Source: Acetobacteraceae bacterium
Lineage (GTDB): Bacteria; Pseudomonadota; Alphaproteobacteria; Acetobacterales; Acetobacteraceae
Assembly (NCBI GenBank): GCA_027482245.1
Contig: JAIXWG010000009.1
Span: 1-64,000 of the forward strand
DNA: 64,000 nucleotides
Direction of reading: 5' to 3'
Position numbers and translations under genes: made by a program. Under the pieces are notes generated by a model. That model saw nothing but the letters and a program-made list of their open reading frames with translations. It was not told the DNA's origin and searched no databases. Below are positions 37,697-45,253 of this stretch, piece after piece (positions within the stretch are counted from its first letter, which is position 1; the number at the start of each line of letters is the position of its first letter).

Positions 37697-38884
37697 TCAG
37701 CCCGCCGGCATGCGGCATTCCGCCGCGAAGGGATCGGTGACGTTGTCGAAGACCTTGCGCTCATGCTCGGTCTGGAACTTGCCGTCTGCCCGCTTCGCCA
37801 CCTTGGCCAGCCAGAAATCCTGCACGGGAAAGTGGTTGGCGCCGAAGGCGAAGGGGCCGCGCACGCTGCGGAAATCCGCTGCCTTGATGGCGGCGCGCAG
37901 CGCGCCCTTGTCGGCCATGTTGCCGCCGGTCTTGCGGATCGCGCTGTCCAGCAGGAAGGCGCCGTCATAGGCGTGCGCCGCGTAGCTGGCGGGGACGTAG
38001 TTGAACTGGCCCTCGAAGTCCCGCACGAAGCGGGCGTTCTGCTCGTTGGGCAGCGTCGGCGTCCAGGTCGTGCCGGTGAAGAAGCCGACGGCCGCATCGC
38101 CCTGCGCCGGCAGCACCGCCTCATCCACCGTGAAGGCGGACAGGAACGGGATGTTGCCGAGCCCGGCCTGGCGGTACTGCCGCACCAGGTTCACGCCGAG
38201 CCCGCCCGGCATGAAGGTGAACAGCGCATCCGGCCGCGCCGCCGCGATCCGCGCCAGCTCCGCGGAGAAGTCGAGCTGCGTCAGCGGCGTGTAGATCTCG
38301 TCCACCACCTCGCCCCGGTAGCGGGACTTGAAGCCGGCCGCCGCGTCGCGTCCCGCCTGGTAGTTCGGCGTCATGATCATGACGCGGCGGTAGCCCGCAT
38401 CCTGCGCCGCCTGGCCCATCACCGCGTGGTTCTGGTCGTTGACGTAGGAGGTCGCGAAGAAGAACGGGTTGCAGCCGCGCCCCGCGAAGGGGGAGGGGCC
38501 GGCATTGGTGGATATCAGGAAAGTCTGCGTCTCCGTCACCGGGCGCATGATCGCGGCCAGGATGTTGGAGAAGACGACGCCGACGATCACGTCGCACTTG
38601 TCGCGCTCGATCGCCGCGCGGACCTTGGTGACGGCGGCATCGGGACGCAGTTCGTCATCGATGACCAGCACTTCCGCGCCGCGGCCGCCGAGCCGATTCT
38701 CCAGGTGGCGCATGCCGAGCATGAAGCCGTCCCGCAGATGCGTTCCCAGCGAGGCCTGCGGCCCCGTCAGCACCGCGACCAGCCCGACCTTCACCGGCGC
38801 CGCCTGCGCCCGCGCCACCAGCGGCATGGTCAGCATGGACGCGCCGAGACCCAGCGCGGCGCGCCGGCCCAGTTCAACTCGCAT
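37697..38884 (-). CDS. livK: Branched-chain-type ABC substrate-binding protein LivK
   Basis: A 395-residue periplasmic binding protein (type I fold, Peripla_BP_6). Twin-arginine-like leader MRVELGRRAALGLGASMLTMPLVARAQ, then VKVGLVAVLTGPQASLGTHLRDGF. I prefer ATG 38884 (GGAAGGG six bases upstream) over ATG 38890. It is first in livKHMGF. A site resembling the abmA-region operators lies 28 bases upstream, so the transporter is likely co-regulated with the CoA pathway. Related family members in catabolic islands bind aromatic acids rather than amino acids; the ligand is not known. Confidence 0.92.
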   Translation of the reverse strand: MRVELGRRAALGLGASMLTMPLVARAQAAPVKVGLVAVLTGPQASLGTHLRDGFMLGMRHLENRLGGRGAEVLVIDDELRPDAAVTKVRAAIERDKCDVIVGVVFSNILAAIMRPVTETQTFLISTNAGPSPFAGRGCNPFFFATSYVNDQNHAVMGQAAQDAGYRRVMIMTPNYQAGRDAAAGFKSRYRGEVVDEIYTPLTQLDFSAELARIAAARPDALFTFMPGGLGVNLVRQYRQAGLGNIPFLSAFTVDEAVLPAQGDAAVGFFTGTTWTPTLPNEQNARFVRDFEGQFNYVPASYAAHAYDGAFLLDSAIRKTGGNMADKGALRAAIKAADFRSVRGPFAFGANHFPVQDFWLAKVAKRADGKFQTEHERKVFDNVTDPFAAECRMPAG

Positions 38885-38911
38885 CGTCATCCCTTCCGTC
38901 TCCCGGAGATA

Positions 38912-38930
38912 TTTTAAGCTTGAACTATCG
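38912..38930. promoter_or_regulatory. Candidate MarR operator before livK
   Basis: TTTTAAGCTTGAACTATCG matches 29304-29322 (operator upstream of abmA) at 16 of 19 positions. Read on the minus strand it contains TAAAAT, a plausible -10 for livK. It overlaps the stop codon (38925-38927) of the upstream hydrolase gene. Confidence 0.55.
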
Positions 38931-39728
38931 ACCGCACGCAAGTCGTTTTGCATGCCCCACCAGCGCGCTGCCCGGATCGGCCAGCGGCGCGATGACCGTG
39001 AAGTGGTTGAGCCCCGGCAGCGCTTCCGAGGTCCCGCCCCAGGCTGCCGCCATCTCGCGGGTCTGGCGCAGATACTCCGGGCTCTCCTCGCCACCGACGA
39101 CGCAGTGGATCGTGCCGGCGGGCCGCGGCAGGAAGCGCGGCGAGACCGCGCGCGCCTCGCCGGCCGTGATGCCGAGCGCGCGGCCGATGCTGGTCGGCAG
39201 CAGCGGCTCCAGCTCGAACACGCCGGAGATTGGCAGCGCGGCGGGGACCAGGTCCGCGGGCAGGGCCGGGTCAAGCGCGCGCCAATCCGTCGCCAGCATC
39301 ATCGCCGCCAGCTGCCCGCCGGCGGAATGCCCCGTCACCATCAGGCGCTGTCCGTGCCTTCGGTGCAGGAAGGCGCAGGCCGCGCGCATCTGCGCGACGA
39401 TGGTGCTAACGTTGACACCGGGCGCCAGGTCATAGGACGGCACGGCCACCGCCACGCCATGCCCGTTCAACCCGCGCGCGCAATGGCTGACCCATTCCCG
39501 CCCGAGCGCCATCCAGTAGCCGCCATGGATGAAAACGGCCATCGCGCGCGCCTCGCCGGCCGGCCAGAACAGGTCCAGCCTCTCTCTCTCCCCGGGCCCA
39601 TAGGCCAGGCCGGGTTCCACCCGCGGGCAGGCCTCCCGCCAGGCGGCGGCGTCGCGCTGCCAGCCCTGCATCACGGCGGGGTGTTCGGGGACGCGGGCGC
39701 GGTTGTTGTATTCGGCTTCGAGATCCAT
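38925..39728 (-). CDS. Alpha/beta hydrolase, arylformamidase-like
   Basis: A 267-residue alpha/beta hydrolase with the HGGYW motif (residues 68-72) that forms the oxyanion hole and is characteristic of kynurenine formamidases and related esterases. The nucleophile elbow is GHSAGG with Ser135; a C-terminal His in LNHFTVI completes the triad. N-formylkynurenine hydrolysis would feed kynurenine toward anthranilate, the suspected substrate of the adjacent CoA pathway, but no kynureninase or tryptophan dioxygenase is visible here. ATG 39728 chosen; the upstream start at 39779 adds non-family residues. It precedes livK on the same strand and contains the livK operator at its stop. Confidence 0.75.
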   Translation of the reverse strand: MDLEAEYNNRARVPEHPAVMQGWQRDAAAWREACPRVEPGLAYGPGERERLDLFWPAGEARAMAVFIHGGYWMALGREWVSHCARGLNGHGVAVAVPSYDLAPGVNVSTIVAQMRAACAFLHRRHGQRLMVTGHSAGGQLAAMMLATDWRALDPALPADLVPAALPISGVFELEPLLPTSIGRALGITAGEARAVSPRFLPRPAGTIHCVVGGEESPEYLRQTREMAAAWGGTSEALPGLNHFTVIAPLADPGSALVGHAKRLACGR

Positions 39729-39807
39729 GGCGGCATGACACGCGGGGGCGCGGCGTGCGGCAAGCCCCCCGTTCCACAACCACCCCCATCTGGGGCATGA
39801 GGGGCCG

Positions 39808-40380
39808 ATGAAAGTCTATCTCGCCGGCCCCGACGTCTTCCTGCCCGATGCCGCCGCCATGGCGGCCGAGAAGAAGCGCCTCTGCGCCCGCTACGGGCTG
39901 GAGGGCATCTTCCCGACCGACCCACGCCCCGACCCCGCCGCCGATGCGGCCTCCGACCTCTGGTACGCCATCTACCTGCGGAACGAGGCGCATATCCGCG
40001 CCTGCGACGCGCTGATCGCTAACCTGACCCCCTTCCGCGGTCCATCCGCCGATGCGGGGACGGTCTATGAGCTCGGCTTCATGCGCGCGCTCGGCCGTCC
40101 CGTGCTGGGCTACAGCAACGACGTCGCCGATTTCAGCACCCGCACGCGCGGCTTCCTGGGCGATGCCGCCCGGCGCAACGCCGAGGGCGAATGGGTGGAC
40201 GGGGAGGGGCTGAGCCTCGAATCCTTCGGCCTCACCGACAACCTGATGATCGATGGCGGCATCCGCGCCGCCGATGGCCTGCTGGTCCGCCGCGCCGTGC
40301 CGGCGGCGCAGCGCTGGTCGGACCTTACGGGGTTCGAGGCCTGCCTGAAGGCCCTCAGCGGCGCAGCGGCAGGTTCGTGA
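39808..40380 (+). CDS. Nucleoside 2-deoxyribosyltransferase family protein
   Basis: A 190-residue protein of the nucleoside 2-deoxyribosyltransferase fold. MKVYLAGPDVFLPDA is the family N-terminus, CDALIANLTPFRGPSADAGTVYELGFMRALGRPVLGY has the Asp and Glu catalytic region. Such enzymes exchange or hydrolyse the base of deoxyribonucleosides or nucleotides in salvage or sanitation. Its 3' end overlaps the convergent next gene by 26 bases. Cytoplasmic. Confidence 0.88.
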   Translation: MKVYLAGPDVFLPDAAAMAAEKKRLCARYGLEGIFPTDPRPDPAADAASDLWYAIYLRNEAHIRACDALIANLTPFRGPSADAGTVYELGFMRALGRPVLGYSNDVADFSTRTRGFLGDAARRNAEGEWVDGEGLSLESFGLTDNLMIDGGIRAADGLLVRRAVPAAQRWSDLTGFEACLKALSGAAAGS

Positions 40381-41395
40381 AGCGGGCATGGCCCGGATCG
40401 GCCCCGATCCGCAGCACGCCCCAGCGCGCGATGTCGCGGTGGAAGGGCGCCTCCGACAGGCCGTAGGTCACCGCGGCATGGTGCAGCACCACGTCCACGG
40501 CATGCTCCGGCAGCGCCGCGCGGATCGCCTCTGCGGGGTGGAAGCCGGGGGCTGACCAGTCGCCGGGCAGCGTCTCCGCGCCCTCTCCCAGCGACCCGTC
40601 CGGTGTCGCCTGCGCGGGCAGGCCGATGGCGATGGCGGGCGCCAGCGTCAGCCCGGCTTCCGCCGCCATCTGCGCCAGGCCCCGCAGCAGCGCCGCCAGG
40701 CCGCGCAGCGCGCCGTCACGGTCCGGCGCCTCCGTCGCATGGATCCAGCGTTGCAGGCGCCAGACGGAGGCCGCCGCCAGATCCGGCGCCACGCCGAGGC
40801 GCGGCAGCACGATACCCGCCCTGAAGCTGCGCCGGCCGAGATCGGCGGTCAGCACCGCGTCCGACCCCTCCAGCAGCCTCATCGGCACCAGGCGCGCGGC
40901 GCCGAGCAGCCCCGTCTCCTCCGGGTTGTGGCGGATGGCGGCCACGGCGCTGCCCAGGGCTTCGGCGCGCAGCAGCACGCTGGCCCGGGCCAAGGCGAGT
41001 TCGGCAATGCGCGCCACGCGGAAGCCGCCGCCCACGATGACGCGCTGCGTGCCCTGCCATTCCGGCCGCACCAGGCAGGCGCGGATGATCTTCACGAGGT
41101 TGTGCGCCACATCCTCGATCGCGCCCTGCACCAGCCCCGCGGCCACCGGCAGGAAGCCGGTCAGCGCCTGGTCGAGCGCATCGGCCTCCACCGCTTCCGG
41201 CACGATGTCCCCGAAGGGATCGCGGCCGCCGCCGCGGCGATGGCGCAGGCGCCAGGCGGCGAGGATGGTGTCGAAATCCCGGTCCGCGCCGGCGGGAAGG
41301 CTGGGCAGATGGCTGCCGCAGGCCTCCACGCGCAGGCCGCGCAGCATCGCGGCGCCGTGGGCGACGGCGGGAAGGGGGGCGGGAAGGTCGTGCAT
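40355..41395 (-). CDS. Hypothetical protein, actin-like ATPase (ROK-like) resemblance
   Basis: A 346-residue cytoplasmic protein I cannot place firmly. AVLTADLGRRSFRAGIVLPRLG resembles the phosphate-1 strand-turn of ROK/actin-like kinases (DxGxxxxxxG...), and VIVGGGFRVARIAELAL resembles the adenosine loop, but order and spacing are not canonical. ATG 41395 chosen. Neighbours are unrelated housekeeping-type genes, so context does not help. A carbohydrate kinase-like or ATP-binding role is only a suggestion. Confidence 0.55.
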   Translation of the reverse strand: MHDLPAPLPAVAHGAAMLRGLRVEACGSHLPSLPAGADRDFDTILAAWRLRHRRGGGRDPFGDIVPEAVEADALDQALTGFLPVAAGLVQGAIEDVAHNLVKIIRACLVRPEWQGTQRVIVGGGFRVARIAELALARASVLLRAEALGSAVAAIRHNPEETGLLGAARLVPMRLLEGSDAVLTADLGRRSFRAGIVLPRLGVAPDLAAASVWRLQRWIHATEAPDRDGALRGLAALLRGLAQMAAEAGLTLAPAIAIGLPAQATPDGSLGEGAETLPGDWSAPGFHPAEAIRAALPEHAVDVVLHHAAVTYGLSEAPFHRDIARWGVLRIGADPGHARFTNLPLRR

Positions 41396-41473
41396 CGGTC
41401 CGGCGGTGCGGACGCCCGGCACGCCGAATGGTTCCCGCCCAGCCGCCGGACCCTGGCACGGTGCGGCGCCCGG

Positions 41474-42553
41474 TCAGGCGACCGGCGTGCCCCCCGCCGT
41501 GGCGCCCCACAGCACGAAATGCCCGGGCGCCTCCGGGTCCGGCTGCCGGCCGCGGATGTCCGCCTGGGCCTTGCCGAGCAGCACCGCGATCACGTCGCGG
41601 CGGACTTCCGCGTTGTTGCGGTAGTACTGGTGGCCGGTAAGGTTGGGGTCCGTCAGCTCCACGATCACCGGGCTGACGCGCAACACCGCATCGTCGCGGC
41701 CCGGGGTGGCGGGCAGGGGCACCGGCCATTCCAGGCCGAGCCGATCCACGCCGTTCAGCTTGCGGCTGACCATCAGGATGACGTCCCAGTCATAGACCAG
41801 CGCGGTGACGCGCCCCGCCAGGCGCAGCAGCGGCTTCAGCTTCGCGCCATTGGCCAGGGCGTCATGATCCTCGTCCCCCGCCGCCAGCAGTGCCTGGTCG
41901 AACAGCGCCGGCGCTCCCTTGGCGGGGGTGTAGGCGGCCAGCGCGTGGCGCAGCACCCAGTGCCCCATGCTGTGGACGATGAGGTGGACCTTGAGCCCGG
42001 CCTTGCGGATATCCGGCGCCACCGCCGCGACCTGCGCCAGCACCGCGGCCAGGGCCGGACCGGCGGCGGCGCCGTCCTTCCGGTCCGCCGGGTAATGCGT
42101 GGCGGGCGGCATCACCAGCCCGTCGGAGGGCCAGCCGAAGGCGAGCGTCGTAAAGGGCAGGGCGGTGCCGTCGCGCGGCGTGGCGTAGAAATCCTGCAGC
42201 TGCGCGGCGCGGCAGATCGAATCCGTCCAGGTATTGGCGTAGCCGTGGATGAACAGCACCGCGTCCCGCCGGGCCTCCAGCGCCGCTTCCGCCCAGGCGG
42301 CGATGGCGGGCGCCACGGCTGGCGCCTTGCCATCCTGCTTCGCCGCCTTCCCCTTCGGCGCCGGCAGCAGCAGGTCGGGCAGCACACGCTCGATCACGCG
42401 CTTCGCTTCGGGCTCCGCCGCCGTGGTGACCTCCGCGATGCCGGTGAGGAGGTTGCCCTCCCCGCCCGGTGTGGCATCCAGCGCGTGATAGGGCGGCATC
42501 GTCGTGTCGCCGATCGGCGCACGGTTGGTGGCATAGAAGACGCGCGTCGGCAT
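41474..42553 (-). CDS. DUF900-type alpha/beta hydrolase
   Basis: A 359-residue alpha/beta hydrolase resembling the DUF900 family. MPTRVFYATNRAP is the family-type N-terminus; VLFIHGYANTW provides the HG oxyanion loop; the nucleophile elbow reads VHSMGHW with the Ser of HSMG; DHDAL supplies a likely acid. An Ala/Lys/Pro-rich insert (about residues 60-85) precedes the core. No signal peptide, so probably cytoplasmic. Substrate unknown. It is divergent from the gamma-glutamyltransferase homologue. Confidence 0.75.
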   Translation of the reverse strand: MPTRVFYATNRAPIGDTTMPPYHALDATPGGEGNLLTGIAEVTTAAEPEAKRVIERVLPDLLLPAPKGKAAKQDGKAPAVAPAIAAWAEAALEARRDAVLFIHGYANTWTDSICRAAQLQDFYATPRDGTALPFTTLAFGWPSDGLVMPPATHYPADRKDGAAAGPALAAVLAQVAAVAPDIRKAGLKVHLIVHSMGHWVLRHALAAYTPAKGAPALFDQALLAAGDEDHDALANGAKLKPLLRLAGRVTALVYDWDVILMVSRKLNGVDRLGLEWPVPLPATPGRDDAVLRVSPVIVELTDPNLTGHQYYRNNAEVRRDVIAVLLGKAQADIRGRQPDPEAPGHFVLWGATAGGTPVA

Positions 42554-42607
42554 GGATCGGTCCCCCGCTGTTGTGTTGCGGGAACGATACGGTCGGCGCT
42601 GCTCCGC

Positions 42608-42660
42608 TGGGAAGCGCGATTGACAGGCGCGGCGCCCCGCCGGACGCTTCCCTCAATCGC
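42608..42660 (+). promoter_or_regulatory. Interleaved inverted repeats in gamma-glutamyltransferase leader
   Basis: GGGAAGCG (42608-42615) pairs with CGCTTCCC (42644-42651), and CGCGATTGA (42614-42622) pairs with TCAATCGCG (42652-42660). The two stems interleave and cannot easily form together. TTGACA, a perfect -35 hexamer, sits at 42619-42624, though the matching -10 is poor. The rest of the 42554-42707 gap is plain. Confidence 0.45.
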
Positions 42661-42707
42661 GCCGCGGCCGCCCGGCCTGGCGCCGTCCGAGATGGAAAGC
42701 CGATGCC

Positions 42708-44420
42708 ATGACAGCCCTGCCGCAAGCCGGCCGCCCGACCATCAGCGGCACGCGTCACGCCATCAGCGCGGGCCACTACCTCGCCGCCGCGGCGGGCTTC
42801 GCCATCCTGGAAGCCGGGGGCAATGCGGTCGATGCGGGCTGCGCGGCGGGGCTCGCGCTCGGCGTGCTGCAGCCCGATCTCGTCAGCGTCGCGGGCGTCG
42901 CGCCCATCCTGATCCGCCGCGCGGACGGCACGGTGGAGAGCATCGCGGGCCTCGGCCACTGGCCGGCCGCGACGCCGCCCGACGTCTTCATGCGGGAACA
43001 TGGCGGCACCATGCCGGTCGGCGTGCGGCGGATGGTGGTGCCGGCCGCGCCCGATGCCTGGATCACCGCGCTGCGGCGGCACGGGACGATGAGCTTCGGT
43101 GACATCGCTGCCGGCGCCATCCGCTACGCCCGCGACGGCTACGCCACCTACGCCCTGCTGTCGGAGAGCATCGGCAAGAACCTGGCGGGCTACCAGCGCT
43201 GGCCGCAGAACGCCGCGATCTTCCTGCCGAATGGCCGCGCGCCCCGGATCGGGGAACTGTTCCGCCAGACCGACCTGGCGAAGAGCCTCACCTACATGGT
43301 GGACCAGGAACGCGCCGCGGCCTCCAAGGGGCGGGAGGCCGGGCTCCAGGCCGCGCATGACGCCTTCTACAAGGGCGACCTGGCGCGGGAGGTGGTGCGC
43401 TTCGTGCAGTCCGAAGGCGGCTTCCTCTCCGCCGAGGACATGGCGACCTTCGCGTCGAAGATCGAGCCCGTGGTGCGCCGCCCCTGGCGGGGACACGAGG
43501 TCCTCACCTGCGGCCCCTGGTGCCAGGGCCCGGCGCTGCTGGAGGCGCTGCTGATCGCGGAGAAGCTCGGCCTCGACGGCCTGGCCCACAACTCGCCCCA
43601 GTACCTCCACGTGATCACGGAAGCGCTGAAGGGCGCGCTGGCGGACCGCGAATACCATTTCGGCGACCCGGCCTTCACCGACGTGCCGATCGACACGCTG
43701 CTGTCGCCCGCCCATATCGCGAAGCGCGCCGCGGCCATCGACCTGTCCCGCGCCCATCCTGGCCTGCCGGAACCCATCCTCGGCAACGGCACGGAGCTGC
43801 CGCCCGCGACGCAGGAGGCGCTGCCGAAGATCGAGGCCGATACCTCCTACGTCGCGGTCGTCGATCGCTGGGGCAACGCCTTCAGCGCGACGCCCAGCGA
43901 CGGGTCCTGGAACGTGCCGGTGGTGCCGGGGACGGGCCTCGTCATCTCCGGCCGCGGGTCGCAGAACCGGCCGGACCCCGCGCACCCCGCCGGCGTCGCG
44001 CCCGGCAAGCGCCCGCGCCTCACGCCCAACCCCGCCATGGTGCTGACGAAGGAGGGCGGCGTGATGCCTTTCGGCACGCCGGGTGGCGACGTGCAGATCC
44101 AGGCCATGCTGCAGGTGATGCTGAACATCCTGCATTTCGGCATGCAGGTGCAGGACGCCATCGAGGCACCCCGCGTCGCGACCTATTCCTTCCCCTCCTC
44201 CTTCGCGCCCTACGAATACTTCCCCGGGCGGCTCGCGGTGGAATCGCGCATCCCGGCGGAGACGCGCGCGGCGCTGGCCGATCTCGGCCACGAGGTGAAG
44301 GACTGGCCGGCCACGACCTGGCTGGCCGGCAGCGTGGAGGTGGTGCTGAGCGAACCCTCGACGGGCCTCATCCATGCCGGCGCGGATCCCCGTCGCCCGG
44401 CCTATGCCATCGCGAACTGA
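42708..44420 (+). CDS. Gamma-glutamyltransferase family protein
   Basis: A 570-residue homologue of gamma-glutamyltranspeptidase/acylase, an N-terminal-nucleophile family that self-cleaves. N-terminal SAGHYLAAAAGFAILEAGGNAVDAGCAAGLALGV is typical. The expected nucleophile is Thr379 in EADTSYVAVVDRWGNAFSATPS. The C-terminal TPNPAMVL and GTPGGDVQIQAMLQVMLNIL are family-like. No signal peptide is seen, unlike periplasmic GGTs, so it may be a cytoplasmic amidase or acylase. The leader has interleaved dyads. It is followed after five bases by a DUF1194 gene. Confidence 0.88.
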   Translation: MTALPQAGRPTISGTRHAISAGHYLAAAAGFAILEAGGNAVDAGCAAGLALGVLQPDLVSVAGVAPILIRRADGTVESIAGLGHWPAATPPDVFMREHGGTMPVGVRRMVVPAAPDAWITALRRHGTMSFGDIAAGAIRYARDGYATYALLSESIGKNLAGYQRWPQNAAIFLPNGRAPRIGELFRQTDLAKSLTYMVDQERAAASKGREAGLQAAHDAFYKGDLAREVVRFVQSEGGFLSAEDMATFASKIEPVVRRPWRGHEVLTCGPWCQGPALLEALLIAEKLGLDGLAHNSPQYLHVITEALKGALADREYHFGDPAFTDVPIDTLLSPAHIAKRAAAIDLSRAHPGLPEPILGNGTELPPATQEALPKIEADTSYVAVVDRWGNAFSATPSDGSWNVPVVPGTGLVISGRGSQNRPDPAHPAGVAPGKRPRLTPNPAMVLTKEGGVMPFGTPGGDVQIQAMLQVMLNILHFGMQVQDAIEAPRVATYSFPSSFAPYEYFPGRLAVESRIPAETRAALADLGHEVKDWPATTWLAGSVEVVLSEPSTGLIHAGADPRRPAYAIAN

Positions 44421-44425
44421 CCGCG

Positions 44426-45139
44426 ATGCGCCGCCGCGCCCTGCTCGCCGCCCCCGCGCTCGCCGCGCTGCCGGCGGCGGCCCAAGGCACAGGCCAGGGC
44501 GCGCCGGTCGATTCGCTGCTGGTGCTGGCGGTCGATGCCTCCGGCTCCATCGACGCCGATGAATTCGCCCTCCAGCGGGAAGGCATCGCGGAGGCCATCG
44601 CCCATCCCGCCGTGCTGGCCGCCGTCCGGTCCCAGCCGCGCGGGGCCATCGGCATCGCCATGGTCGAATGGGGATCGCCCGGCGGAGCCGCGACCGTCGT
44701 GGACTGGCATCGCGTCTCCGACGCCGCCAGCGCGGAGATTGCGGCGCGGGCGATGCGGGGCGCACCGCGGTCGCGCCAATCCTACAACGCCATCGGCGAT
44801 GCCATCCTCCACGCCGCCGCGCTGATCGAGGCCGCGCCCTGGGCGGCGACGGAGCGCACCATCGATGTCTCCGGCGATGGGCCCGACATGCGCTCGCGCG
44901 TGCCGGCGCCGGTGGCGCGGGACCGGGTGGTGGCGCAGGGCATCACGGTGAACGCACTCGCGATCGAGGTCGCCTCCAGCTGGTCAGGCGGCGTGCTGGC
45001 GGCTGCCTATGAGCGGGACGTGATCGGCGGCCCCGGCGCCTTCGTGATGCGGGCGGAGGACCGCCGCGACTTCGCCCGCGCGCTCCGCGCCAAGCTGATC
45101 CGCGAGGTCGCGCTTGGCCCCGGGCCGCGGCTTGGCTGA
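44426..45139 (+). CDS. DUF1194 von Willebrand A-like secreted protein
   Basis: A 237-residue protein with a signal peptide (MRRRALLAAPALAALPAAAQ) and a von Willebrand-A-type fold. The metal-ion-dependent adhesion motif DASGS appears in LVLAVDASGSID near residue 37, and SGDGPDM and ITVNALAIE follow. DUF1194 proteins are periplasmic with unknown partners. ATG 44426 lies five bases after the gamma-glutamyltransferase stop, so the two are probably co-expressed. Confidence 0.85.
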   Translation: MRRRALLAAPALAALPAAAQGTGQGAPVDSLLVLAVDASGSIDADEFALQREGIAEAIAHPAVLAAVRSQPRGAIGIAMVEWGSPGGAATVVDWHRVSDAASAEIAARAMRGAPRSRQSYNAIGDAILHAAALIEAAPWAATERTIDVSGDGPDMRSRVPAPVARDRVVAQGITVNALAIEVASSWSGGVLAAAYERDVIGGPGAFVMRAEDRRDFARALRAKLIREVALGPGPRLG

Positions 45140-45253
45140 CCGCGCCCTGTCTGACCGTGTGGGCGGCAGCCCTGCCCAACGGGCGGGCAGGCGACGTTTC
45201 CTTGGGCTTGTCCGCGTGATGCGCGCCCCTTCCCAGGCCGATCGTATTCCGCG

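Noticed and set aside
41862..44765. 967-residue minus-strand open frame
   Set aside because: Antisense to the gamma-glutamyltransferase homologue; no domain and shadow composition.
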